NCBI RefSeq assembly: GCF_014650995.1
Contig: NZ_BMWA01000009.1
Span: 272,401 to 336,400, forward strand
DNA from: Streptomyces viridiviolaceus
Lineage (GTDB): Bacteria; Actinomycetota; Actinomycetes; Streptomycetales; Streptomycetaceae
Direction of reading: 5' to 3'
Length of the DNA: 64,000 nt
Numbering within the stretch: the first letter of the stretch is position 1; each line of letters begins with the position of its first letter. Below, one piece after another: positions 24,721-33,666 of the stretch. A program made the position numbers and the translations under genes. The notes under the pieces are model-generated. The model worked only from the letters and a program-made list of their open reading frames with translations, was not told the DNA's origin and searched no databases.

Positions 24721-25643
24721 GCCGCCTCACGTCCGTCGCCTCCGGGCCGTACGCCCCGCCCGTGCCCGCCCGCGAACTCACCGCCGTCTCCGCCGACGGA
24801 GCCCGGCTGCACGTCGAGGTGCACGGCCCCGAGAACGCGCCCGCGGTCGTCCTCGCGCACGGCTGGGCCTGCTCGACCGCCTTCTGGGCGGCGCAGATCC
24901 GCGCGCTGGCCGCCGACCACCGGGTCATCGCCTACGACCAGCGCGGCCACGGCCGCAGTCCGGCGAGCCCGGCATGCAGCACCGAGGCCCTCGCCGACGA
25001 CCTCGAAGCCGTACTGGAGGCCACTCTCGCCCCCGGTGAACAGGCCGTGATCGCCGGGCACTCCATGGGCGGCATGACGGTGATGGCCGCCGCCTCCCGG
25101 CCCGCGCTGCGCGCACACGCGGCGGCCGTCCTGCTGTGCAGCACGGGCAGTTCGCGGCTGGTGGCGTCCGCGACCGTGGTGCCGATCGGGGAGGGCCGGG
25201 CGCGGACCTGGCTGACCCGGCGGATCCTCGGCTCCCGTGCGCCGCTCGGGCCGGTCACACCCCTCGCGCTCAGGATCCTCAAGTACGGGACCATGGGCGC
25301 CGGTTCGGCCCCGCACATGGTCGAGGCGTGCGCCCGCATCGTGCACGCCTGCCCGCGCAGGGTGCGCCACGCCTGGTCGCAGGTGCTGGACCTGCTCGAC
25401 CTGGACCACGGGGTACGGGAGTTGACGATGCCGGTGGAGGTGGTCGTCGGCACGGCCGACCGGCTGACCCCGCCCGTGCACGCCCGGACGCTGGCCGGCG
25501 CGCTGCCGCACTGCGTGGGCCTGACGGAGCTGCCCGGCCTCGGCCACATGACGCCGGTGGAGGCGCCGGAGACGGTCACCGGGAAGATACGCACACTCGC
25601 GAGCACCTACATACCCGCCGTACACGCCGAGGAGAGCGCATGA
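24717..25643 (+). CDS. Alpha/beta hydrolase
   Basis: 308 aa from GTG 24717. The oxyanion-hole motif is AHGWACSTAFW, followed by YDQRGHGRS and the nucleophile elbow GHSMGGM. The catalytic Asp is in VVGTADRLTPP and the His in LGHMTPVE, so the triad is complete. It probably hydrolyses the ester or lactone made by the upstream Baeyer-Villiger enzyme. It overlaps both neighbours by 4 bp (GTGA, ATGA), so the three products are made together. Confidence 0.92.
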   Translation: MSRLTSVASGPYAPPVPARELTAVSADGARLHVEVHGPENAPAVVLAHGWACSTAFWAAQIRALAADHRVIAYDQRGHGRSPASPACSTEALADDLEAVLEATLAPGEQAVIAGHSMGGMTVMAAASRPALRAHAAAVLLCSTGSSRLVASATVVPIGEGRARTWLTRRILGSRAPLGPVTPLALRILKYGTMGAGSAPHMVEACARIVHACPRRVRHAWSQVLDLLDLDHGVRELTMPVEVVVGTADRLTPPVHARTLAGALPHCVGLTELPGLGHMTPVEAPETVTGKIRTLASTYIPAVHAEESA

Positions 25644-26524
25644 GCAGGGTGAGCCTGGAGGGACGGGTCGCCGTCGTCACCGGAGCGGCGCGCGGCGTCG
25701 GGGAGTTGCTGGCCCGCAAGCTCTCCGCACGAGGCGTGAAGGTGGCGCTGGTCGGCCTGGAGCCGGACGCGCTCAAGCAGGTCTCCGCACGGCTGCACAG
25801 CGAGAGCGAGCACTGGCACGCCGACGTCACCGACCACGAGGCCATGGCCCGGGTCGCGCAGGAGGTCGAGGAGCGGTTCGGCAAGATCGACATCGTCGTC
25901 GCCAACGCGGGCGTCGCCACCGGCGGGCCCTTCGTCGACTCCGACCCGGAGTCCTGGCGCCGGGTCATCGAGGTCAACCTCGTCGGGTCGGCGGTGACGG
26001 CCCGCGCCTTCCTGCCGGCGCTGATGCAGAGCCGCGGCTACCTGCTGCAGATCGCGTCGCTGGCCGCGATCACGCCGGCACCGATGATGACCGCCTACTG
26101 CGCCTCCAAGTCCGGCGTGGAGGCGTACGCGCACAGTCTGCGCGCCGAGGTCGGCCACCGGGGCGTGAAGGTCGGCGTCGGCTACCTGTCGTGGACCGAC
26201 ACCGACATGGTGCGCGGCGCCGACCAGGACGACGTCATGCGGGAGCTCAGGCAGCGGCTGCCGTGGCCGTCGAACAAGACCTATCCGCTGGGCCCGGCGG
26301 TAGACCGGCTCGTGGAGGGCATCGAGCGGCGGGCGGGCCACGTGTACGGGCAGTGGTGGCTGCGCGGCATGCAGGGCGTGCGCGGGTATCTGCCGGCCGT
26401 CATCGGGACCGTCGGGCAGCGCGAGATGCGCCGGTTCGCGGACCGGCTGAACGGCATGCGTACCGGCCTGGTCGGGGCGGGCGGAGCGGCCGACGAACAG
26501 CACAGGACTACGCACCGTCACTGA
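25640..26524 (+). CDS. Short-chain dehydrogenase/reductase
   Basis: 294 aa from ATG 25640. Classical SDR motifs: cofactor site VVTGAARGVGELLARKL (TGxxxGxG), VVANAGVA, catalytic Ser in LQIASLAAI and the active-site YCASK. The C-terminal about 60 aa (VYGQWWLRGMQGVRGYLPAVIGTVGQREMRRF) resemble the membrane-associated tail of SadH-like SDRs. It is the third gene of the monooxygenase operon and probably oxidises or reduces the alcohol/ketone partner substrate. Confidence 0.91.
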   Translation: MSRVSLEGRVAVVTGAARGVGELLARKLSARGVKVALVGLEPDALKQVSARLHSESEHWHADVTDHEAMARVAQEVEERFGKIDIVVANAGVATGGPFVDSDPESWRRVIEVNLVGSAVTARAFLPALMQSRGYLLQIASLAAITPAPMMTAYCASKSGVEAYAHSLRAEVGHRGVKVGVGYLSWTDTDMVRGADQDDVMRELRQRLPWPSNKTYPLGPAVDRLVEGIERRAGHVYGQWWLRGMQGVRGYLPAVIGTVGQREMRRFADRLNGMRTGLVGAGGAADEQHRTTHRH

Positions 26525-26620
26525 TCGACATGCGCCCGGTCACCACCCGTGTGAATCTGATCGAGCCGGGTCAACTCACCGACCAGGCACCGATCTCACC
26601 CACCACGGGAGTGAACCCAC

Positions 26621-26797
26621 ATGGGTATCAAGGACCAGTTCCAGGACAAGGCCGAGCGCATGCAGCAGCAGGGCAAGCAGCGGGCGGAGCAGGCCAAGGA
26701 CCAGATCCAGAACCGCAACCGCCGCCGCGACGACGACGAGATGGACCCCGCGCGTCGTGAGCGGGAGGACCGCATGAGCGAGGACTACGACGCCTGA
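26621..26797 (+). CDS. Small highly charged hypothetical protein
   Basis: 58 aa, MGIKDQFQDKAERMQQQGKQ onward, then a run rich in Arg, Asp and Gln, ending MSEDYDA. Gln/Lys/Arg/Asp-rich with almost no hydrophobics, probably helical or disordered, loosely like small stress-induced CsbD-type proteins; no assignment is made. It is followed 20 bp later by a terminator and preceded by a 96-bp gap after the SDR gene. The regular codon usage and terminator support a real gene. Confidence 0.7.
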   Translation: MGIKDQFQDKAERMQQQGKQRAEQAKDQIQNRNRRRDDDEMDPARREREDRMSEDYDA

Positions 26798-26816
26798 CGC
26801 GGCCGCTGCTGATCGG

Positions 26817-26848
26817 AAGGGGCGCCCCCGGAGACGAGGGCGCCCCTT
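26817..26848 (+). terminator. Hairpin terminator after the small charged protein
   Basis: The 11-bp stem AAGGGGCGCCC / GGGCGCCCCTT has a 10-nt loop and a following TTC. Confidence 0.85.
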
Positions 26849-26873
26849 TCGCGTGCCCGCGTGCGGGGGCCGG

Positions 26874-26953
26874 CCTTCGCGGGGAATCGCCTTCGTGGGG
26901 ATGCACCTTCGTGGGCACGTGCCTTCGTGGGGACGTGTTTTCGTGGGGAAAAG
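26874..26953. repeat. Five tandem 16-bp repeats
   Basis: Contiguous units of the form CCTTCGTGGGGACGTG (26874, 26890, 26906, 26922, 26938), with decayed copies continuing to about 26990. They lie between the terminator above and the end of the tricorn gene; the gap 26849-27091 contains no convincing gene. Confidence 0.75.
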
Positions 26954-27091
26954 GCGCGTCCTCGTGGGAAGCGTGCCCTCGCCGGGAGGCGCCCTAGCGG
27001 GACACGTGACGAGCCGGCCGTGCGGGTGCGCCCAAGTCGGCAGGTCCGCAAGGCTCGTTCAGGGACCGGGCGGCAGTGCGGCGACGGCTCG

Positions 27092-30000
27092 TCAGGGCCT
27101 GGGCGGCAGTGCGGGCCGTGAACGGTCCGGTACGTACCGGTAGTCGGGCGGCGTGGCCGGCGGGTTGGACTCCAGCAGCTCCACCGCGAGCCGTACCGCC
27201 TCGGTCAGCACCGGGTAACGGCCCTCCGCCCAGTCCAGCGGGGTGCGCAGCACGTCCACGTCGGGGCTCACCCCATGGTTCTCGACCGACCAGCCGTAGG
27301 CGTCGAACCAGGCCGCGTTCATCGGGACCGTGATCACCGTGCCGTCGCCGAGGCGGTGCCGGCCGGTCATGCCGACCACTCCGCCCCAGGTGCGCTGCCC
27401 GACCACCGGGCCCAGCTTCAGCAGTTTGAACGCCGCCGTGATCATGTCGCCGTCGGAGGACGTCGCCTCGTCCGCGACCGCCACCACCGGCCCGCGCGGG
27501 GCGTTGGAGGTGTACGACACCGGCTGCGCGTCGCGCGTCAGGTCCCAGCCCAGGATGGTGCGCGTCAGCTTCTCGATGACCAGTTCGCTGATGTGCCCGC
27601 CCGCGTTGCCGCGCACGTCCACGATCAGCGAGGGCCGGGACACCTCCATGCGCAGGTCGCGGTTGAACTGCGCCCAGCCGGAGCCGCCCATGTCGGGGAT
27701 GTGCAGATAGCCGCAGCGTCCGCCGCTCAACTCCCGCACCACTTCGCGGCGTTTGGTCACCCAGTCCTGGTAGCGCAACGGCCGTTCGTCGACGAGCGGG
27801 ACGACGGCGACCCGCCGCGCCCGCCCGCCGCCCTCGGCCGGTGCGAAGGTCAGCTCCACCGTCGTACCGCCCGCGCCCGCGAGCAGCGGGTACGGTCCGC
27901 TCACCGGGTCCACCGGGCGGCCCTCGACGTGCGTGAGGACCGCGCCCTCGCGGATGCCCATACCGGCCAGCGGGGAACGGGCCTTGGAGTCGGAGGAGTC
28001 GCCGGGCAGGATCCTCCGGACCGTCCACCGGCCTTCCCGGCACGTGAAGTTGGCGCCCAGCAGTCCCTGCCAGCGCTGGTAGGGCACGGGGCCCTCGTTG
28101 CGGCGGGCGGCGGCGACGTAGGCGTGCGAGGTGCCCAGTTCGCCGAGGACCTCCCGGAGCAGGTCGGCGAACTCGTCCGGGGAGGCGACCTGGTCGACCA
28201 GCGGGCGGTACTGCGCCAGCACCGCGTCCCAGTCGATGCCGCTCATGCCCGGGTCCCAGAAGTAGGCGCGGATCAGCCGGCCGGCCTCCTCGTACGCCTG
28301 GCGCCACTCGGCGGGCGGGTCGACCTGGTGCAGGATCCGGCGCAGGTCGATCCAGGTGGTCGAGTCGGCGTCGCCGGGCTCCGTGGAGGGCACCGCGCGC
28401 AGATCGCCCTCATCGAGGACGACCAACCGGGTGCCGTCGCCGCTGACCCGGAACCAGTCGATGTGGCCGGCCAGTTCGGACTTCCTGGCCTTGGCCAGGT
28501 TGAAGTGCTCCAGGGTGGGCCGCTCGCTCGGGTCGTCCGGGTTGGCGAAGGTCTCGCCCAGCGCGCCCGAGATCGGCCAGCGCAGCCAGACCAGGCCGCC
28601 GCCCGCGACCGGGTGCAGCGCCGAGTACTTGGAGGCGGTGACCGGGAACGGGGTCACGCGGTTCTCCAGGCCCTCGATCTCGACGGTGACCGCCCCGCCT
28701 TCGCCGGTCTCGTCCTCGACCGGGTCCAGCCCGCCGGCGGCCGGCCGGCCCTCCGGGTTCAGCGCGAAGGGGGAGGGGGTCGCCGACGACAGCGGCACGA
28801 GGTGGGGCCGGCAGCCCAGCGGGAAGGACAGGTCGCCGGTGTGCACGTCGTACACCGGGTCGAAGCCGCGCCAGGACAGGAAGGCGAGATAGCGGCCGTC
28901 GCGGGTGAACACCGGGTTCTCGTCCTCGAAGCGGCCGTTGGTGACGTCGACGACGAGCGAGCCCTCCTGCCCGTTGATCCGGGCCATCTTGATCTGCCGC
29001 AGCGACCGGCCGATCCCAGGGTGGGACCAGGTCAGCCAGGCACCGTCCGGGGAGAAGGCGAGGTCCCGCACGGGGCCGTTGACCGACCGGATCAGCTCGG
29101 TGACGCCGTCGCCGCCGTCGCCTTCGCCGGCCTCGGGCGCCGGGGCGGCACCCTCGCCGGCCTCCACGGCCGCGTCCGCATCCTCGGCCGTCTCCGCCGC
29201 CTCCAGCACCTCGGCGACCTCCGTCTCGTCCGAGATGTCGAGCAGCAGCAGCCGCCCGTCGTGCGAGGCGATGGCCAGCCGTTGGCCCTGGGGGTCCGAC
29301 GCCAGTTCCAGCACCCGGCCCAGCTTCCCGGAGGCCAGCCGCCGGGGCGCGCGTCCGCCCGTCGCCCGGGGCAGGTGGGCGATCTCGACGGCGTCCTCGC
29401 CCTCGGCGTCCGTGACGTAGGCGACCCGCCCGCTCTCTCCGAGCATCTCCGGCAGCCGTACCCGCACACCGGCGGTGTCGCTGAGGGTGCGCGCCGGGCC
29501 GTCGCGGTGGGTGAGCCAGTAGAGGCTGCCGCGTACGACGACGGCACTGGCGCGGCCCGTCTCGTCGACGGAGAGGCCGCCCACGTTCTGCGCGGCCGGC
29601 ACCTGGTAGGGGCGGCGCCCCGCGCGGGCGCCGCTCAGCCGGACGTCGAGCCGGCGCGGCACCGAGTCGGGCGACAGGTCGTCGACGATCCACAGCTCGC
29701 CCGCGCACTGGTAGACCACCCGGGTGCCGTCGCCGGCGGCGTTGCGGGCGTAGAAGGCGTCGTTGTCGGTGTGACGGCGCAGGTCGGAGCCGTCGTACGC
29801 GCACGAGTAGAGGTTGCCGACGCCCTCGTGGTCGGAGAGGAACGCGATCCGGCCGCCGACGAACATGGGGCAGTCCAGGTGGCCGTCGATGTCGGCGAGC
29901 AGCCGGTGCCCGTGCAGCCACAGCCGGCCCATGGCGCCGCCCCGGTAGCGCTTCCAGGAGGCCGGTTCGTGCGGCGGGGTGCCGGTGAGCAGCAGTGTCT

Positions 30001-30460
30001 TGCGCTCCCCGTCGAGGTCGGCGGCCTGGAGGTCGGCGACCGGTCCCCAGGGCAGCTTGCGGCCGGGCTCGCCGTCGGGGGCGATCTTGTAGGCCCAGGT
30101 CAGGTGGGAGAAGGGTTCGCCGTGCGAGGAGACGGCGAGGATGGCCGTGCTCCCGTCCGGGTCGGGCGGCGCCCAGCCGCAGACGCGTGCGTCGAGGCTG
30201 CCCCAGTAGGTGAGCTGCCGTCCGGGGCCGCCGTCCACCGGTACCAGGTGGACCTCCGGCACGAGACTGCGCCAGGTGGTGTACGCGATGTGCCGGCCGT
30301 CGGGCGAGAAACGCGGGTGGCCGGTCTTGGTGCGGTCGACGGTGAGCCGCCAGGCGCGGCCCGGGCCGTCGAGGTCCGTGAGCCAGAGGTCGTCCTCGGC
30401 CACGAAGCACAACTGGTCGCCATGGAGATGCGGGAAGCGCAGATAGCTCACCTCTCCCAT
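27092..30460 (-). CDS. Tricorn-type protease (S41 family)
   Basis: About 1122 aa from ATG 30460 (TTG 30505 is an alternative). Order as in archaeal tricorn: N-terminal six-bladed beta-propeller (YLRFPHLHGDQLCFVAEDDLWLTDL, PRFSPDGRHIAYTT), a second seven-bladed propeller, a helical region, a PDZ domain and the S41 catalytic core. Active-site candidates: Ser-His in GTSHAYV, the nucleophile Ser in DEATSSDGDMITAAF, and Glu in ENHGVSPDVDV; VDVRGNAGGHISEL is also core-typical. An acidic Ala/Glu insert lies within the second propeller. It is cytoplasmic, degrading peptides released by the proteasome or Clp. Divergent from TetR-MMPL, it shares an operator region with it. Confidence 0.92.
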   Translation of the reverse strand: MGEVSYLRFPHLHGDQLCFVAEDDLWLTDLDGPGRAWRLTVDRTKTGHPRFSPDGRHIAYTTWRSLVPEVHLVPVDGGPGRQLTYWGSLDARVCGWAPPDPDGSTAILAVSSHGEPFSHLTWAYKIAPDGEPGRKLPWGPVADLQAADLDGERKTLLLTGTPPHEPASWKRYRGGAMGRLWLHGHRLLADIDGHLDCPMFVGGRIAFLSDHEGVGNLYSCAYDGSDLRRHTDNDAFYARNAAGDGTRVVYQCAGELWIVDDLSPDSVPRRLDVRLSGARAGRRPYQVPAAQNVGGLSVDETGRASAVVVRGSLYWLTHRDGPARTLSDTAGVRVRLPEMLGESGRVAYVTDAEGEDAVEIAHLPRATGGRAPRRLASGKLGRVLELASDPQGQRLAIASHDGRLLLLDISDETEVAEVLEAAETAEDADAAVEAGEGAAPAPEAGEGDGGDGVTELIRSVNGPVRDLAFSPDGAWLTWSHPGIGRSLRQIKMARINGQEGSLVVDVTNGRFEDENPVFTRDGRYLAFLSWRGFDPVYDVHTGDLSFPLGCRPHLVPLSSATPSPFALNPEGRPAAGGLDPVEDETGEGGAVTVEIEGLENRVTPFPVTASKYSALHPVAGGGLVWLRWPISGALGETFANPDDPSERPTLEHFNLAKARKSELAGHIDWFRVSGDGTRLVVLDEGDLRAVPSTEPGDADSTTWIDLRRILHQVDPPAEWRQAYEEAGRLIRAYFWDPGMSGIDWDAVLAQYRPLVDQVASPDEFADLLREVLGELGTSHAYVAAARRNEGPVPYQRWQGLLGANFTCREGRWTVRRILPGDSSDSKARSPLAGMGIREGAVLTHVEGRPVDPVSGPYPLLAGAGGTTVELTFAPAEGGGRARRVAVVPLVDERPLRYQDWVTKRREVVRELSGGRCGYLHIPDMGGSGWAQFNRDLRMEVSRPSLIVDVRGNAGGHISELVIEKLTRTILGWDLTRDAQPVSYTSNAPRGPVVAVADEATSSDGDMITAAFKLLKLGPVVGQRTWGGVVGMTGRHRLGDGTVITVPMNAAWFDAYGWSVENHGVSPDVDVLRTPLDWAEGRYPVLTEAVRLAVELLESNPPATPPDYRYVPDRSRPALPPRP

Positions 30461-30522
30461 GCTTTTCCCGGGGCCGGGCACCGGCAACTTATGGGGAGCT
30501 GACAACCGTGACCCACGACACG

Positions 30523-30539
30523 AACGAAACAGTTTCGTT
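30523..30539. promoter_or_regulatory. Operator-like palindrome O1 (tricorn/tetR intergenic)
   Basis: AACGAAACAGTTTCGTT is a perfect 8-bp inverted repeat around a single base, between the tricorn and tetR starts. A second copy with three mismatches lies 47 bp away. TetR-type repressors commonly bind such sites next to their own gene. Confidence 0.8.
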
Positions 30540-30569
30540 TCGCTAGGCGCCTGCGCTACATTGGGCCTG

Positions 30570-30586
30570 TACGAAACGGTGTCGTT
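30570..30586. promoter_or_regulatory. Operator-like palindrome O2 (upstream of tetR)
   Basis: TACGAAACGGTGTCGTT differs from O1 at three of 17 positions. It lies 24 bp before the tetR start codon, downstream of a possible -10 TACATT (30557-30562), so binding would block tetR transcription. Confidence 0.75.
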
Positions 30587-30609
30587 CTGAACGGAGAGGT
30601 GAGAGGGAG

Positions 30610-31209
30610 ATGGCCGAGGTCGCGACGGCGCGCCGGAGTCGGATCACTCCCGAGCGCGAGGCCGAGCTGTACGGGGCCGTGCTCGACCTGCTCCGGGAAG
30701 TCGGCTACGACGCCCTGACCATGGACGCCGTGGCCGCCCGCACCCGGTCCAGCAAGGCGACGCTCTACCGCCAGTGGGGCGGCAAGGCCGAGCTGGTCGT
30801 CAAGGCCATCCGGCACAACAAGCCCGGTGAGATCGGCGAGATCGACACCGGGTCGCTCCGCGGTGACCTGCACGCCCTGATGCGCCGCGAGGACGACTGC
30901 ACCATGGAACAGAACTCCGCGCTGATGCGGGGTGTGGCCATGGCGCTCCACCAGAACCCGGATCTGCTCCAGGCGTTCCGGGAACAGCTCATCGAACCGG
31001 AGATGGCGGAGTTCCGGCGGCTGCTGCAACGCGCCGTCGACCGCGGTGAGATCAGGCCGGACTGTCCGGCACTGGACTTCCTCGTGCACATGCTGGTCGG
31101 CGGCTTCGCCACCCGCACGCTGCTCGACGACCAGCCGCCGACCCGGGAGTTCCTCATCTCGTACATCGACGCCGTGGTCCTCCCCGCCCTCGGCGTCTCC
31201 CCTTCCTGA
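30610..31209 (+). CDS. TetR-family repressor
   Basis: 199 aa, preceded by GGAGAGGTGAGAGGGAG. The N-terminal HTH AVLDLLREVGYDALTMDAVAARTRSSKATLYRQWGGKAELVVKAI is a classic TetR domain; the C-terminal ligand domain matches the TetR_C group common in Actinobacteria (ALMRGVAMALHQNPDLLQAFREQLIEPEMAEFRRLLQRAVDRGEI). The two 17-bp palindromes just upstream are its probable operators. It sits ahead of an MMPL exporter, which it probably represses. Confidence 0.92.
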   Translation: MAEVATARRSRITPEREAELYGAVLDLLREVGYDALTMDAVAARTRSSKATLYRQWGGKAELVVKAIRHNKPGEIGEIDTGSLRGDLHALMRREDDCTMEQNSALMRGVAMALHQNPDLLQAFREQLIEPEMAEFRRLLQRAVDRGEIRPDCPALDFLVHMLVGGFATRTLLDDQPPTREFLISYIDAVVLPALGVSPS

Positions 31210-31308
31210 CAGTCCCCAGTCAAGCCCCCACCTGACGTCACCGCTCACGTCGTCGGGCTGATCGCCCCTGCCCTGAAGACCCCACGACCTGACCGGGAGT
31301 ACGCCCCC

Positions 31309-33525
31309 GTGGCCACGTTCCTCTACAAACTCGGCCGGCTCGCCTTCCGGCGACGGCATTTCGTCGCCCTGATCTGGGTCGCGCTGCTGACCCTCGCCGG
31401 CGTCGGCGCTGCCAGTGCCCCGCCCGCCGGCTCCACCTCGTTCTCCATCCCCGGCACCGAGGCCCAGAAAGCCTTCGACCTGCTGGAAGAGCGCTTCCCG
31501 GGCCAGAGCGCCGACGGGGCGACCGCACGTGTCGTCTTCAAGGCGCCGGACGGCGAGAAGATGACGGACGCCGCCCACAGGGCGACCGTCGAGAAGACCG
31601 TCGGCGAACTGGCCGACGGCTCCGAGGTCGCCTCCGTCGCCGACCCGTACAAGGCCGACGCCGTCAGCAGGGACGGCACGATCGCGTACGCGTCGGTGAG
31701 GTACGACGTCTCCGGCATGGAGCTGGAGGAGTCCACCAAGGACGCCCTGGAGGACGCCGCGCAGCAGGCGCGCGACGCCGGGCTGACCGTCGAGGTCGGC
31801 GGTGACGCGCTCCAGGCCGTCCCGCACACCGGCGCCACGGAGATCATCGGCATCGCCGTCGCGGCCGTCGTCCTCGTCATCACCTTCGGCTCCCTGGTCG
31901 CGGCCGGGCTGCCGCTGCTCACCGCCCTGATCGGCGTCGGCATCGGCGTCTCCACGATCGCGGCGCTCGCGAGCGCGCTGGAGCTGGGCTCCACCACCTC
32001 GATCCTGGCGATGATGATCGGCCTCGCGGTCGGCATCGACTACGCCCTGTTCATCGTCTCCCGCTACCGCGCCGAGCTCGCCGAGGGCCGCGAGCGCGAG
32101 GAGGCCGCCGGCCGGGCCGTCGGCACCGCCGGCTCCGCCGTGGTCTTCGCCGGCCTGACCGTGGTCATCGCCCTGGTGGGTCTCGCGGTCGTCAACATCC
32201 CGATGCTGACCAAGATGGGCGTCGCGGCGGCCGGCACGGTCGCCATCGCGGTCCTGATCGCCCTGACGATGATCCCCGCGCTGCTCGGTTACGCCGGCCG
32301 CAAGGTCAAGCCGGCCGGCGAGAAGGGCAAGCTGCTGGGCGGCGCCCGCGCCGCCGGGAAGAACGGGGGGAAGCCGGCCAAGGCCAACCTCGGCACCCGC
32401 TGGGCGAGCTTCGTCGTACGCCGCCCGGTCGCCGTCCTCCTCCTCGGCGTCGTCGGTCTCGGCGCGGCGGCGGTTCCCGCGACCTCCCTGGAACTGGGTC
32501 TGCCCGACGACGGCTCGCAGCCGACGTCCACGACGCAGCGCCGGGCCTACGACCTCCTCTCCGAGGGCTTCGGCCCCGGTTTCAACGGCCCGCTGATGGT
32601 CGTCACCGACGCCAAGGGCAGCGACGACCCGCAGGCCGCCTTCACCGAGGTCACCGACGAGATCAAGGGCCTGAAGGGTGTCGTGGCGGTGACGCCGCCG
32701 GCGCCCAACAAGGCCGGCGACACGGCGACGATCACCGTCGTCCCGGACTCCAAGCCCTCGTCCGTCCAGACCGAGGACCTGGTGCACGCCATCCGCGACG
32801 CGGGCGCCGACGTGAAGTCGGACACCGGCGCGGAGGTCCTGGTCACCGGCTCCACGGCCATGAACATCGACGTCAGCCAGAAGCTCAACGACGCGCTGGT
32901 CCCCTACCTGGTCCTGGTGGTCGGCCTGGCGTTCCTGCTCCTGATCGTGGTCTTCCGCTCGATCCTGGTCCCGCTGAAGGCGGCCCTCGGTTTCCTGCTG
33001 AGCGTGCTGGCGGCCCTGGGTGCCGTGGTCGCGGTCTTCCAGTGGGGCTGGCTGTCCGGCCTGATGGGCGTCGAGGAGACCGGCCCGGTCATGTCCATGA
33101 TGCCGATCTTCATGGTGGGCGTCGTCTTCGGCCTGGCGATGGACTACGAGGTCTTCCTGGTCACCCGGATGCGGGAGGCGTACGTCCACGGCGAGTCGCC
33201 GAGCCAGGCCGTGGTGACCGGCTTCAAGCACGGCGCCAGGGTCGTCACCGCCGCCGCGGTGATCATGATGGCGGTCTTCGCGGGCTTCATCGGCTCCAGC
33301 GAGTCGATGGTCAAGATGATCGGCTTCGGCCTGGCGGTCGCCGTCCTCTTCGACGCGTTCGTCGTCCGCATGGCCATCGTCCCGGCCGTCCTCGCCCTGC
33401 TCGGCAAGAAGGCGTGGTGGCTGCCGGGGTGGCTGGACCGCGCCCTGCCCAACGTGGACGTCGAGGGCGAGGGCCTGCGGGCCCAGGGCGACCCCGACGA
33501 GAAGCGGGAGCTGGTGCGCACCTGA
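31309..33525 (+). CDS. MMPL/RND-family transporter
   Basis: 738 aa from GTG 31309. Two halves each have one leading helix, an extracytoplasmic domain and five helices. The proton-relay G-x-x-x-D-Y motif appears twice, GLAVGIDYALFIVSRYR and GLAMDYEVFLVTRMREA. The MMPL family in Actinobacteria exports lipids and hydrophobic drugs by proton motive force. It is 99 bp after tetR with no terminator between, so probably co-transcribed. The C-terminal tail DPDEKRELVRT is charged and cytoplasmic. Confidence 0.92.
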   Translation: MATFLYKLGRLAFRRRHFVALIWVALLTLAGVGAASAPPAGSTSFSIPGTEAQKAFDLLEERFPGQSADGATARVVFKAPDGEKMTDAAHRATVEKTVGELADGSEVASVADPYKADAVSRDGTIAYASVRYDVSGMELEESTKDALEDAAQQARDAGLTVEVGGDALQAVPHTGATEIIGIAVAAVVLVITFGSLVAAGLPLLTALIGVGIGVSTIAALASALELGSTTSILAMMIGLAVGIDYALFIVSRYRAELAEGREREEAAGRAVGTAGSAVVFAGLTVVIALVGLAVVNIPMLTKMGVAAAGTVAIAVLIALTMIPALLGYAGRKVKPAGEKGKLLGGARAAGKNGGKPAKANLGTRWASFVVRRPVAVLLLGVVGLGAAAVPATSLELGLPDDGSQPTSTTQRRAYDLLSEGFGPGFNGPLMVVTDAKGSDDPQAAFTEVTDEIKGLKGVVAVTPPAPNKAGDTATITVVPDSKPSSVQTEDLVHAIRDAGADVKSDTGAEVLVTGSTAMNIDVSQKLNDALVPYLVLVVGLAFLLLIVVFRSILVPLKAALGFLLSVLAALGAVVAVFQWGWLSGLMGVEETGPVMSMMPIFMVGVVFGLAMDYEVFLVTRMREAYVHGESPSQAVVTGFKHGARVVTAAAVIMMAVFAGFIGSSESMVKMIGFGLAVAVLFDAFVVRMAIVPAVLALLGKKAWWLPGWLDRALPNVDVEGEGLRAQGDPDEKRELVRT

Positions 33526-33549
33526 CGCGCCGCTCCTGACCGCAGGCCG

Positions 33550-33590
33550 GCCGGTGAGGGCTCCGTGGGGACGGGGCGGCCCTCACCGGC
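33550..33590 (+). terminator. Hairpin after the MMPL gene
   Basis: The 12-bp stem GCCGGTGAGGGC / GCCCTCACCGGC with a 17-nt loop lies 25 bp after the MMPL stop. Confidence 0.75.
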
Positions 33591-33666
33591 TTCCTGCGTC
33601 CAGGACACCCGGAACACGGGCAAACCCGGTCGCGTGTACGCCACACCCACCGCTACCGTGCCGCTC

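Noticed and set aside
27275..30502. 1075-codon open frame opposite the tricorn gene
   Set aside because: Antisense shadow of a gene with recognisable propeller and S41 motifs; no ribosome-binding site or family resemblance.
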